This document shows positions 8,775 to 17,493 of a stretch of DNA of 64,000 nt, in pieces. The stretch comes from Chlorobium chlorochromatii (GTDB taxonomy: Bacteria; Bacteroidota; Chlorobiia; Chlorobiales; Chlorobiaceae), in contig DYND01000004.1 of NCBI GenBank assembly GCA_020721255.1, positions 1 through 64,000 of the forward strand. Reading direction: 5' to 3'. Below the pieces are notes generated by a model. That model was not told where the DNA came from, made no database searches, and saw only the letters and a list, made by a program, of their open reading frames with translations. Position 1 is the first letter of the stretch, and each line of letters begins with the position of its first letter. The position numbers and the translations under genes were made by a program.

Positions 8775-10970
8775 TTAGGCAATAAGCTTAATCAGATAAT
8801 CAACAACCTGGGTCAACATAACTTGACCCGACACAGATGCATCACCAACCTGTGGAGGTAGCGGAGAATCTGTCTGATAGAAGCCATTACCAATGAATAA
8901 AAAGACCAGCATAAACACACCAGAAAAATACAGGAACGTACCAGCCATCTTTGAATCAGAAATCGTCAATACAGGGAAACGGAAGTTTACATCTCTATTG
9001 AGGAATTTCTTCCCAAACCAACGAATCGTCCTTGTTTGAATATCAGCACCTTCAAGACGTGAACCACGATCTTCAAACCATACTGCGAAACTGATAAACC
9101 ACACAAGGTGACCGATCATAAGAATCGTAGAAAGATGTGAACTCGAGAAAATGGTTACAGTCTCCGTCCAGAAATAATAGAAAATACCTGATGTATAATG
9201 ATGTGCAAGATGAGCCACTGAGTCCCAAGCCTTGGCGTCTGCCGCAGGCACACCATACATCATTGATGCAATCCATGCTCCATCAATGTACCAACAAACA
9301 GCAGAAAGACCTTTGATTCCCCAAAGCATAGCAAACCATAACTGATCCTGAATAGAAACACCGCAAGTACCACCATAAACAGGACCAAGACATGGGAAAG
9401 AGTACGAGTTTTTCTTTAAGCCAAGATCATCCCAGAGTGGCGATGTATGCGAGAAGAATGCGATACGAACCAAGGCAATAAGAGAAAAAAGAGAACCAGC
9501 AACAATAACGTGAACCATAACCCAGTCATTAATACTTGGATCCCTGAACATCCACTCGAACATTGGAAGAGGTTTCAACCAATAGAACGACATCAAAATG
9601 TTCGTACCAAAGAGATTCAGTTCACAAATAGTATTCCATACAATAACAGCATACACAGACAGCATAGTAGCAAAACACAGAGCCATAACTGTACCAAGAA
9701 TCTTCACCTGAACTTCCTGATCACGTCCTTTTGTAATAAAGACTGACTTGATCTGGCTGTAAAGACCATTAAGCTGAATCTTAAGAAGATATTGACCTCC
9801 ATGATAGACACCTGCAAAAACATAAAGAACACCACAAATAATATGGTTGAAAACAATCAGGTTAATAACTGTCCGTGCCATACCGAATGAAGCACCATTC
9901 TTTGGAAGAATTGCAAACGCCTCAAAATCTGCAAATTCTTTAGAGCCAGAAATAATCCGACCGCCTTCTTGAACAAAATCGTAACTAACACGGTTAAACG
10001 GTTCACCGTAAAGATAGAAAACGAGATTATCAAGTTCTTTGTAATAAGCAGCAAATGAAGGCTGCTGGAACGCAACAAATGCGATACAACCAAGAGCGAT
10101 GTTGATATAGCCAATTGCTGTCAAATGAACAGAAAATGCGGCTTTCATATCGTCATTCAAATGGGTCGCTGCATTTGGAGGATTGTTCCACCAGTAAATT
10201 CCAAGAGCAAAGAAAACAACAAAGAAAACAAAAGACATAAATGTCTCAGAATTGATGGTCTGGAAATCAGGAATTGGTGCAAAACCGAGCACAAGCCACA
10301 TCAACATTCCCCAACCAAGAAAGAGTAAAGACATATAAACCGCATGAGGTCCTAATGCTTCTCTGTAACTCTTTGCACTTATCCCGCTGAAAACAACATC
10401 ACCAAATTTACCAAGGAAGCGGAAATCACGGAAATTACCTGTACGACCAGTAAAAGGATTGGTAAGATTGTGAGTCCAATGACGCCACCCACCAAACATT
10501 AGAATCGATCCTGAAACAAGGTGGAAAAGCGCCCAACCAAGAAGATTTGTTGCAGCATACTGCAAATCATCTGTTTTGGTACTGTAAGTATCAATACCAA
10601 GAGAAACCATTCTTGGTTTGATTGTCAAATAAAACCAGTTGTCATGAAACCCAGGTGCGCCCCATGGAAACACCTGAATACCCGACACATAGTAAATTGC
10701 CATAAGAAAACCTAGAACTCCAAGCAATGCAAGGTGTGCACCTACGACCTGCTCATCATCAACCTTGTCAGTATCAAAAATTTGATACCACTTGGTTGAT
10801 CGAGTTTCTGTTCTCTGAAATAAAAAACGCCTCATCTTCGCAGCATCCTGCTCTTTAATAACAGATGATGCAGCCGATGGAACGTTCCCTTTGGGAGAAG
10901 GAGCGTTCCCCTTAGGCGGTGGGACAGTGCCTTTTGGCTTGACTCCTGCCGGATTCACTTGTTCAGCCAT
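8775..10970 (-). CDS. pscA: P840 reaction centre core protein PscA
   Basis: Large subunit of the homodimeric green sulfur bacterial reaction centre; two copies bind the P840 special pair, antenna bacteriochlorophylls and the shared 4Fe-4S cluster FX. At 731 aa with many hydrophobic segments it fits the known 11-helix fold. The FX loop is visible as CLGPVYGGTC, with C527 and C536 as cluster ligands. The N-terminus is a Pro/Lys-rich soluble arm with repeated PKGxxP units. A good ribosome binding site (AGGAGA) precedes the ATG. It is first gene of the pscAB operon, with a 376-bp divergent region upstream. Overlapping frames on the plus strand are shadows. Confidence 0.99.
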   Translation of the reverse strand: MAEQVNPAGVKPKGTVPPPKGNAPSPKGNVPSAASSVIKEQDAAKMRRFLFQRTETRSTKWYQIFDTDKVDDEQVVGAHLALLGVLGFLMAIYYVSGIQVFPWGAPGFHDNWFYLTIKPRMVSLGIDTYSTKTDDLQYAATNLLGWALFHLVSGSILMFGGWRHWTHNLTNPFTGRTGNFRDFRFLGKFGDVVFSGISAKSYREALGPHAVYMSLLFLGWGMLMWLVLGFAPIPDFQTINSETFMSFVFFVVFFALGIYWWNNPPNAATHLNDDMKAAFSVHLTAIGYINIALGCIAFVAFQQPSFAAYYKELDNLVFYLYGEPFNRVSYDFVQEGGRIISGSKEFADFEAFAILPKNGASFGMARTVINLIVFNHIICGVLYVFAGVYHGGQYLLKIQLNGLYSQIKSVFITKGRDQEVQVKILGTVMALCFATMLSVYAVIVWNTICELNLFGTNILMSFYWLKPLPMFEWMFRDPSINDWVMVHVIVAGSLFSLIALVRIAFFSHTSPLWDDLGLKKNSYSFPCLGPVYGGTCGVSIQDQLWFAMLWGIKGLSAVCWYIDGAWIASMMYGVPAADAKAWDSVAHLAHHYTSGIFYYFWTETVTIFSSSHLSTILMIGHLVWFISFAVWFEDRGSRLEGADIQTRTIRWFGKKFLNRDVNFRFPVLTISDSKMAGTFLYFSGVFMLVFLFIGNGFYQTDSPLPPQVGDASVSGQVMLTQVVDYLIKLIA

Positions 10971-11346
10971 TGTATTCTCTCCTTTTTTTGTACATAATTC
11001 AGGTTAAAGAAACCGAAAGAAAAACTGTTGGGTTATGAACAATGCGATACAACCAGACCATCAAAACTTACTCAAAAAAATCTGATAACGTCTTTCCAGT
11101 GGATTGAAACGCATTACTCATCATCACGACATCCGAATCTATAGAAAAACAAAATTACAATCAAGCACAAATAGAACGTTCTGTCAGAAGAAAATCACCT
11201 GACATATCAGTTATCAAAATAAGAAAATTTATTGAATAATAAATTATTTTTAACCTGTGAGTGATGCCATGTGGCTTCATAATACAGCAGAAAAAATCAA
11301 CAAAGAATCTCACATAAAACATAAATTATAAACACGTTACGAAACT
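10971..11346. promoter_or_regulatory. Divergent intergenic region pscA / dapF
   Basis: 376 bp without a credible gene. It contains the pscA ribosome binding site (AGGAGA, about 10980-10985 on the minus strand) and AT-rich tracts such as 11221-11255, and must hold promoters for pscA (minus) and dapF (plus). No clear -35/-10 pair could be assigned with confidence. A single GGATTGAAAC at 11101-11110 is not a CRISPR array. Confidence 0.5.
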
Positions 11347-12153
11347 ATGCAAATACCGTTTACTAAACTTTCTGGGGCTGGAAATGACTTTATCATAATT
11401 GACAACCAAATGCTTACCATAACGCTATCCGCAGCAACGATTAAGGCTCTTTGTACAAGAAGAACAGGAATAGGCGCCGATGGATTGATTCTCATTGAGC
11501 CTTCTCTACTGTACGATTTCAGCATGAAATACCATAATGCTGATGGTTTGCTGGGTTCAATGTGTGGTAATGGTGGTCGATGCGCTGCTTACTTTGCTCG
11601 CTCCATTGGCATTCCTTCGGGAAAAAATAATGAGTACACATTTGAAGCTAATGATAACCGCTATGACGCGTGGATTATACACGATAAAACGGTAAAATTA
11701 CGTATGCTCGCTCCTCAACAGTTTCGGTATGATATTTCGCTTGAGGAGCTTAACTGCCACTCAGTCGATACAGGATCTCCACATGCCGTTATTTATGTAT
11801 CAGATTTAGCTAAGGTAAACGTCAATGAAACTGGTCGTATCATCAGGCATCGGACGGACATTTTTACAGGTGGTACAAATGTTAATTTTATTGAAATTAC
11901 ATCACCAAACTCTCTTGCAATTCGCACTTTTGAACGAGGGGTTGAGGAAGAGACTCTCGCTTGTGGAACTGGCGCTGTAGCAGCAGCCCTGATGAGCCAT
12001 TGTTTAGGAAAAACCAAAAGTAATTGTGTGCAAGTAAAAGTACAAAGCGGTGATATACTCTCTATCGAGTTCAGCGATACTATGGATGAAGTGTTTCTTA
12101 CCGGTCCTGCTAAAATCATTTATGAAGGGAGATTTCAACAAAAAAATCCTTGA
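11347..12153 (+). CDS. dapF: Diaminopimelate epimerase
   Basis: Converts LL- to meso-diaminopimelate for lysine and peptidoglycan synthesis, without cofactor. The 268-aa protein shows the typical N-terminus FTKLSGAGNDFIIID and the two catalytic cysteines: C73 in MCGNGGRC and C206 in LACGTGA. The substrate-binding block TGSPHAVIYV is also present. It is transcribed alone and convergent with the DUF202 gene; the intergenic gap is 40 bp. Confidence 0.97.
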   Translation: MQIPFTKLSGAGNDFIIIDNQMLTITLSAATIKALCTRRTGIGADGLILIEPSLLYDFSMKYHNADGLLGSMCGNGGRCAAYFARSIGIPSGKNNEYTFEANDNRYDAWIIHDKTVKLRMLAPQQFRYDISLEELNCHSVDTGSPHAVIYVSDLAKVNVNETGRIIRHRTDIFTGGTNVNFIEITSPNSLAIRTFERGVEEETLACGTGAVAAALMSHCLGKTKSNCVQVKVQSGDILSIEFSDTMDEVFLTGPAKIIYEGRFQQKNP

Positions 12154-12193
12154 ACCATGCAAAAGTGTTTACTTACATACTACTTTAGGCGCC

Positions 12194-12502
12194 TCAATGT
12201 AACGTTTGCATCCTTGGTAGTTGCATTCTTACCACCTTTATCGATTTGTTAATGATGCGATACCGTGCTGCCCCAAATATTCCGGTGATAACTCCTGTAG
12301 GAATACAGAAAACACCAACTCCCCAGAACCAACCGGTTTGAGCAAAATGCATCATCGAAACGCCTGCAATAACCAGAGAAACTCCCGAACGCAAATAGGC
12401 AAGTAAGGTACGTTCGTTGGCAAGAATTGTGCGATCAATCGCCAGTTCATCCCGAAGGATCAGTTCAGTATTGTCAAATTTTGAATAAGGGGAAACACTC
12501 AT
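12194..12502 (-). CDS. DUF202 family small membrane protein
   Basis: A 102-residue inner-membrane protein. The signature DRTILANERTLLAYLRSGVSLVIAGVSM (spread over residues 24-50) is the hallmark of the DUF202/YidH family. It has two to three predicted membrane segments (about 42-55, 60-80) and a basic C-terminal tail. Function of the family is not established, although some members associate with transport or polyphosphate synthases. It has no operon partner here. Confidence 0.85.
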   Translation of the reverse strand: MSVSPYSKFDNTELILRDELAIDRTILANERTLLAYLRSGVSLVIAGVSMMHFAQTGWFWGVGVFCIPTGVITGIFGAARYRIINKSIKVVRMQLPRMQTLH

Positions 12503-12650
12503 CGTCTTGGTAGTGATATTGCTTGGATATTATTTAATTTGCAACTCTCTTCGTGAACGATTCAGCTCTATGTCCTGTTAATAAAAACAAGAACTGTTAC
12601 AGAAGAGTATTTTGGGTGATTTTTCTTATTAACGTCAAAAAAAATAAACT

Positions 12651-12809
12651 ATGGAAAAGTGGGTTTGTGTTCCTTGTGGTTATGTTTACGATCCTGCAAT
12701 TGGTGACCCCGACAACGGTATTGCACCGGGAACTGCATTTGAAAATATTCCTGATGATTGGGTTTGCCCGGTGTGTGGTATGGATAAGACATCTTTTGAA
12801 TTGGAGTAA
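12651..12809 (+). CDS. Rubredoxin
   Basis: A 52-residue one-iron electron carrier. The four Cys ligands are C6 and C9 (CVPCG) and C39 and C42 (CPVCG). The conserved aromatic core is present: W4, Y11, Y13 [20 protein letters not shown]. Size matches the family. Translation runs from ATG at 12651 to TAA at 12807-12809. In green sulfur bacteria rubredoxins take part in soluble electron transfer and oxygen defence; the specific partner here is not evident. A very strong terminator follows 22 bp downstream, so the gene is monocistronic. Confidence 0.97.
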   Translation: MEKWVCVPCGYVYDPAIGDPDNGIAPGTAFENIPDDWVCPVCGMDKTSFELE

Positions 12810-12831
12810 GCGGACTGTATTTTATATCGTG

Positions 12832-12878
12832 AACCCGTCAGCTCAACCATAAAAGAGCTGACGGGTTATTGTTTTTTT
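12832..12878 (+). terminator. Rho-independent terminator after rubredoxin
   Basis: Perfect 13-bp GC-rich stem AACCCGTCAGCTC (12832-12844) / GAGCTGACGGGTT (12855-12867), 10-nt loop, followed by ATTG and eight T. It sits between convergent rubredoxin and mtgA. Confidence 0.95.
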
Positions 12879-12888
12879 TCATGAGACA

Positions 12889-13782
12889 CTATTTAATTTC
12901 TACAGGAGCAGACGGAACTTTAGAATTATCTTGCTCTGGCGCACCACTTTTATCCGATTTGCTCGGAATCGTCATTATGCTGTCTGACACAATTGCCTGC
13001 TCCAGCAAATACTCCGGAACGCCAATCACCACAGAATCAATAGCAGTAGTATCAGCCGGAGATTCCATAATTACCTCTTTATAATCTGGAATAACTATAC
13101 CACGTTTGCGCATAATGGAATAAATAATATTAGACCTATTGCGAACATAACGAGATGAACCTGAAGGAGAAAAAATTATAGGGTTTGGAAGAACAGCAGC
13201 TAAACGTGATGCCTGCCTTGCGGATAATTGTGCGGGACTGACGCCATAGTAATGCCGAGAAGCTTGAGCAATACCGAAAATACCATCTCCCCACTCAGCG
13301 ACATTAATATATAACTCAAGAATACGACGTTTAGAGAGTGCTTTTTCAAGCCTCCATGTCAGAATCGCCTCTTTTATTTTACGCACCGGATTTTTTGAAG
13401 GCGAAAGGTAGAGATTCTTGGCTAACTGCTGGCTGATAGTACTTCCACCCATTTTGAACTTTTTTGCAAGAATATTTTTTTCAAGCGCACGTTCAAGAGC
13501 CTTATAATCAAATCCCTCATGCTGCCAGAATTTGTCATCTTCAGCAATCAAAACTGCCTTAATAAGATTCTGGGAAACATGGCGAAGCGGCACCCATTTC
13601 TGTTTAATTTCTTTATCATATAAGCCTTTACCATCCCACTCAGCTTCACGATACTCCATAAACGCTGTTTTTGCAGGATTTTCATCAACAAGCTGTTCAA
13701 CATTGGGATAAAAAAAATATCGCCCCACATCGGCAATGAACAGCAAAACCAGAAGAAGAAACAGTTTTCTGAACAGCTTCAT
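12889..13782 (-). CDS. mtgA: Monofunctional peptidoglycan glycosyltransferase (GT51)
   Basis: Polymerises lipid II glycan strands at the periplasmic face. One N-terminal membrane anchor (residues 5-20) is followed by the GT51 domain: AEDDKFWQHEGFD (catalytic Glu), KMGGSTISQQLAKNLYL, RKIKEAILTWRLEKALSKRRILELYINVAEWG and QLSARQASRLAAVLPNP. There is no transpeptidase domain, so it is the monofunctional form. At 297 aa it is 50-60 residues longer than the common 230-240 aa. The extra C-terminal tail (from about residue 238) is Ser/Pro/Asp-rich and of unknown role. It starts 79 bp downstream of tRNA-Arg on the same strand. Confidence 0.93.
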   Translation of the reverse strand: MKLFRKLFLLLVLLFIADVGRYFFYPNVEQLVDENPAKTAFMEYREAEWDGKGLYDKEIKQKWVPLRHVSQNLIKAVLIAEDDKFWQHEGFDYKALERALEKNILAKKFKMGGSTISQQLAKNLYLSPSKNPVRKIKEAILTWRLEKALSKRRILELYINVAEWGDGIFGIAQASRHYYGVSPAQLSARQASRLAAVLPNPIIFSPSGSSRYVRNRSNIIYSIMRKRGIVIPDYKEVIMESPADTTAIDSVVIGVPEYLLEQAIVSDSIMTIPSKSDKSGAPEQDNSKVPSAPVEIK

Positions 13783-13860
13783 ACGAAATGAATGGTATTG
13801 TTAACGTGCGAGCAAAAAAAGATAAGCATGCTAAGAACAAACTGAGAGTATTGCGAAAGG

Positions 13861-13933
13861 TGCCCTCGGGCAGACTCGAACTGCCGACCCACAGTTTAGG
13901 AAACTGTTGCTCTATCCACTGAGCTACAAGGGC
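13861..13933 (-). tRNA. tRNA-Arg (anticodon CCT)
   Basis: Complete 73-nt cloverleaf on the minus strand: acceptor GCCCTTG pairs with CGAGGGC (one G-T pair), D-arm AGCTC/GAGC, anticodon stem ACAGT/ACTGT around loop TTCCTAA (anticodon CCT, reads AGG), T-arm with GTTCGAGTC. No CCA is encoded. Confidence 0.95.
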
Positions 13934-14292
13934 GTAGAAAATCTGCAAAATCGCCAAACAACTGTAATGCGAATTGGTATAGAAATTTTACAGAGGGAGT
14001 AAACGTTGCAAAAAACTTAAAAGCAGGACTTTTTGTAATTTAAAGAAACAGCGCAGAAAAGCAAAAAGCAAACAAGTATTGTGAAACCACCACTTCAACT
14101 CATTACATCAGAAGCAACGTTCAGAGTGAGTAATCTCTTTTTACAAAGATTATGCTTATGTTTACTGCAATAAATTTTTAAAAGAAGAACTTTTCCGCCT
14201 TGCACTGTAAACGCTTTATGGGATTAAGTATAAACCTCTCGCCTCTTTTCAAGCATTTCAACAAGAAAAACAGCAAAATAAAGGAGCCACAC
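13934..14292. other. Intergenic region between tRNA-Arg and the outer-membrane protein gene
   Basis: 359 bp without a gene. The only clear element is the AAGGAG ribosome binding site at 14281-14286, in front of ATG at 14293. Upstream is AT-rich leader sequence that must contain the promoter for the outer-membrane protein gene. No hairpin or repeat stood out. Confidence 0.5.
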
Positions 14293-15830
14293 ATGAAAAA
14301 AATGTTAGCAATTGCCTCATTGGCGCTATATCACTACCTGCCGTAGCCAAAGGTGTTGAATTCCAGACACCAGGCGCATTAGGTATGGGAGGCGCTGGTG
14401 TAGCTCGAAATAATGGAGCATTAACCTCGTACTGGAACCCTGCTGGTGCAGCTTTTGGAGACTCTAATTTTGCTCTCAATGCAGGTGCAGGTGCTGGCAT
14501 AAAGGGCAGCGATGGCTTGACAGAAAATATTGACCGCTTTTCAGACATTGATTTTGAAAGCGTAAGAGATTTTAATACATCGAATGCAAGCAGCGTCGGA
14601 GATCTTGTAAAAACGTTATCGATTATGAACGATATTGATGCACGCCAAGGGCATATTGCTCTTAATGTTGTCGTGCCTGTCAGTTTTTCAATAAAAAACA
14701 TCTCATTTGGCATCTATGGAAACATGGAGGGGTATATTCAGCCAAAGGTTGATATGGTAAATATTCTTCCGAAAACAACAGCAGGGGGAACACCTGCTCT
14801 TACTGTTGCAAATCTTGATGATGCTATCCTTGGAGCTACTTCACCTGCAGGATATTTTTCGGCTGCTCAATTAGCTGCATTAACTGCTGCTATAGATACT
14901 TATGATCTGTCGAATACCGTTAATGCAACCAATGTTGCAAATACTATTGACACGCAGTTGAAAGATAGTGGTATTGATCCAGAAATTGCTCTATCTACCG
15001 TAACAAATACTATTCTTCCAACTTTGAACACGGGGTCAACTGGTACTAATACATTAGATTACAATACAACCTCTGTTATGACAAAGGCTGTGCAGTATAT
15101 TGAAATACCAATATCGTATGGTCAGCCAATCAACATTGGCAAAAAAGGTCAATTAGGGCTTGGTGTTACAGGTAAATTCATTTCAGGCACGGTGTACCAG
15201 AATCAGGTATTGTTAGTCAATAGACCAAACGGAGAGAACGTTGATGCGTCAGATTTGATTGACGATATTACAGAAAACAAAAAAACATCGACCGCCATTG
15301 GTATTGATCTTGGGGCATTATACAAATATGACAAATGGTTAAATGTGGGTATTGTGGGTAAAAACCTGAACTCACCAAAACTTGATGCACCTGACTATTT
15401 TACTCCCAAATACAATATAGGAACAGGCAAAGTTGAATTGTCTGAAAGAGTTGCTGGCGGCTCTGTTGAATTGAAACCGCAAGTACGCGCTGGCGTTGCT
15501 GTTGAGCCAGTCGGGTGGGTTTCATTGGCGGCTGACCTTGATTTAACCGAGAATGATACTCTTGCTCCCGGAACAGTTATTGGCAGCACCTCCGTCAAAA
15601 GCAGAAACTTTGGTGGTGGCTTTGAAGTCAAACCGGCTTCATGGTTGAAAGTACGTGGCGGTGCTTACAAAAACCTTGCTATGTCGAACAGTGGAAGTGT
15701 GTTAACGGCTGGATTCAAACTCTTCATGCTTGATGTTGACGGCGCTTTTGCTACAGACACCTTCACCATTGATGGTGATGAATTGCCAAATGAATTTAAA
15801 GTGAATGCTGCGATAAGCTTCTCATTCTAA
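14293..15830 (+). pseudogene. Outer-membrane beta-barrel protein (TraF_2-like), frameshifted in its signal peptide
   Basis: From 14385 the frame is open for 481 aa and looks like a porin-like outer-membrane protein of the 'conjugal transfer TraF'/OMPP1-like type: GALGMGGAGVARNNGALTSYWNPAG at the mature N-terminus, alternating beta-strand pattern, and a terminal aromatic strand ending in FSF. The proper start is ATG 14293 with AAGGAG six bases upstream, giving MKKMLAIASLAL. A 2-nt insertion at the TATA of 14327-14330 then shifts the frame to TAG at 14344. Removing two bases restores a normal signal peptide (ALSLPAVAKG). No in-frame start lies between 14293 and 14385. Either a recent null mutation, a phase-variable slip or a sequencing error. 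The body is intact, arguing for recency. Confidence 0.8.
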
Positions 15831-15848
15831 ACTTCTCTCACACAACAT

Positions 15849-15882
15849 AAAGCCCCTTGTAACCGGTTGCAGGGGCTTTTAT
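15849..15882 (+). terminator. Terminator after the outer-membrane protein gene
   Basis: Stem AAAGCCCCT (15849-15857) / AGGGGCTTT (15871-15879) with a 13-nt loop, followed by TATTT. It lies 18 bp beyond the stop codon. Confidence 0.85.
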
Positions 15883-15923
15883 TTGTGCAGTACTCTTCCG
15901 GTTGCAACATCAATCAAAACAAC

Positions 15924-16066
15924 TCATTTTTGCCCAAACATCCGGTCGAGCTGAGTAGAAAGAAGACGCTTGATAATACCCTGTATGCCGTGAGGGACAG
16001 ATATAAGCGACCGCAAAGCATTTACGAAGGTTCTCGTGTAGCAGACAAATTATCGATTACAGAATC
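15924..16066 (-). pseudogene. Decayed duplicate of the mutL 3' end
   Basis: The minus strand reads VIDNLSATREPS then a stop, and after a frame change and a small insertion VPHGIQGIIKRLLSTQLDRMFGQK and a stop. The intact mutL at 43038-44921 ends with LIDNLFATREPY, then PHGRPVIIKLSLDQLDRMFGRK. The nucleotide match is also plain: CCCAAACATCCxGTCGAGCTGA is shared by both copies (15932 onward and 43049 onward). The relic covers about 45 codons, carries at least one frameshift and an insertion of about 19 bp, and sits between the outer-membrane protein terminator and manC. Confidence 0.85.
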
Positions 16067-16071
16067 ATTCC

Positions 16072-17193
16072 TTAAAGATAATCATCGAGACCTTCTCGCC
16101 GGAGTATATCAACGACTTCACGCACCCTGTGCGACTTACCTTTACGGCACACAAGTAATGCGTCGTCAGTTTCAACAATAATCACATCTTTTAACCCGAT
16201 CGTACACACCAGTTTATCCTTGGGATTCTTAACGAACACATTCTCACAATCAATTTGCACTAAACGCTGGGCAGCATGTTCATCTGCCACAACATGACTG
16301 ATTTCAGCCATTTTAACCACTTCATCCCAGCAACCAAGATCAGTCCAGCCAAACTCCCCTGTCAAAACAAATACATTATCAGACTTCTCCATAATACCAT
16401 AATCAATAGAACGAGGATGAAGCCAGGAATAGACATCAGCAATAACCTTCTGTTCTTGCTCCGTACCAAGCGTCTCATAAATCGTCAGCAAATCCTTATA
16501 CAATTCAGGCATGGATCGCTCAAACTCTTTCTCTATAGCATCAATGTGCCAGATAAATACACCGCTATTCCAATAAAAATCTTGATTTTCAAGAAAAATT
16601 TCGGCTGTAGCGTAGTCTGGCTTTTCAGCAAATGCCTTCACCGTAAAGAGATGAATATCATTTTTTGCTGCAAATGGCTCGGGAAGAGCGAGTTTTTTAG
16701 CGGTCTGAATATATCCATAAGCGGTCTCGGGTCGGTTTGGATGAATTCCTAATGTCACCAATCCACGTTGTTCACGAGCTATAGCAATTCCCGCCTCAAC
16801 AATGGTAATAAACTCTTCATTATCGAGAACAAGATGGTCGGACGGCAAAACAATAGTCACAGCATCAGTATCTCTCTTTTTAATATGAGCTGTGGCAAGC
16901 GCAATACAAGGTGCCGTATTACGGCTTGATGGTTCAACGATAATATGATCCTGCAGGAAATCCGGCATCGTATCAGCAAGGAGAGAGTGACCGTGTTCAC
17001 TTGTAATGATAAAGATATTCTCCTCACGCACCAGACCGGAAATACGACGAACTGTTTTTGCAATCATGCTGCCATCATCAAGTAAATCGATGAACTGTTT
17101 CGGCATTTTTCGACGAGAAACAGGCCAAAGTTTCTTGCCAAAACCACCAGCCATAATCAAAGCATAGACATGATCATCACAAAAAATACTCAT
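16072..17193 (-). CDS. manC: Mannose-1-phosphate guanylyltransferase
   Basis: Makes GDP-mannose from GTP and mannose-1-phosphate for cell-surface glycans. The nucleotidyltransferase signature is present near the N-terminus as MAGGFGKKLWPVSRRKMPKQF (spread over residues 14-34; Lys replaces the usual Arg before LWP). Further blocks are EPSSRNTAPCIALA, VLPSDHLV, PETAYGYI, FAEKP and WNSGVFIW. At 373 aa it is the short type without the phosphomannose isomerase cupin domain. It is monocistronic, and the end of the gene directly adjoins the mutL relic. Confidence 0.92.
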   Translation of the reverse strand: MSIFCDDHVYALIMAGGFGKKLWPVSRRKMPKQFIDLLDDGSMIAKTVRRISGLVREENIFIITSEHGHSLLADTMPDFLQDHIIVEPSSRNTAPCIALATAHIKKRDTDAVTIVLPSDHLVLDNEEFITIVEAGIAIAREQRGLVTLGIHPNRPETAYGYIQTAKKLALPEPFAAKNDIHLFTVKAFAEKPDYATAEIFLENQDFYWNSGVFIWHIDAIEKEFERSMPELYKDLLTIYETLGTEQEQKVIADVYSWLHPRSIDYGIMEKSDNVFVLTGEFGWTDLGCWDEVVKMAEISHVVADEHAAQRLVQIDCENVFVKNPKDKLVCTIGLKDVIIVETDDALLVCRKGKSHRVREVVDILRREGLDDYL

Positions 17194-17493
17194 AGCTACT
17201 TTATAATCAATGAGTTATATAGATCTTACTGAACTATATTTAGCCAAAGCGAAATAACTTATGAACACCACGACCGTCCTACGACACAGTCTGGCATACA
17301 TCTGTTCTGTAACAAACCAGAGAACAACTTCAGCGAAATATAAAGAAACAAGCTTTTAATCCTCTATAAAATATTGAGTTATCCTTTATTCATTAACGCA
17401 TGATTATAATCACCACTGTACATCGTAATCGTCCGGAAGATCCAGCCCAGCATATTATCTGATTGCTTGTAAAGCCGATATGGTTGGTGTCGC
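17194..17493. other. Intergenic region between manC and the tsaC-like gene
   Basis: 300 bp upstream of manC and downstream of the minus-strand TsaC/Sua5 gene. AT-rich in its left half (17194-17410), less so to the right. No open frame of note and no strong hairpin. It should contain the manC promoter and the end of the tsaC transcript. Confidence 0.4.

Noticed and set aside
11101-11110. GGATTGAAAC, which resembles the end of a CRISPR repeat
   Set aside because: Occurs once; no regular repeat-spacer pattern and no cas genes nearby.
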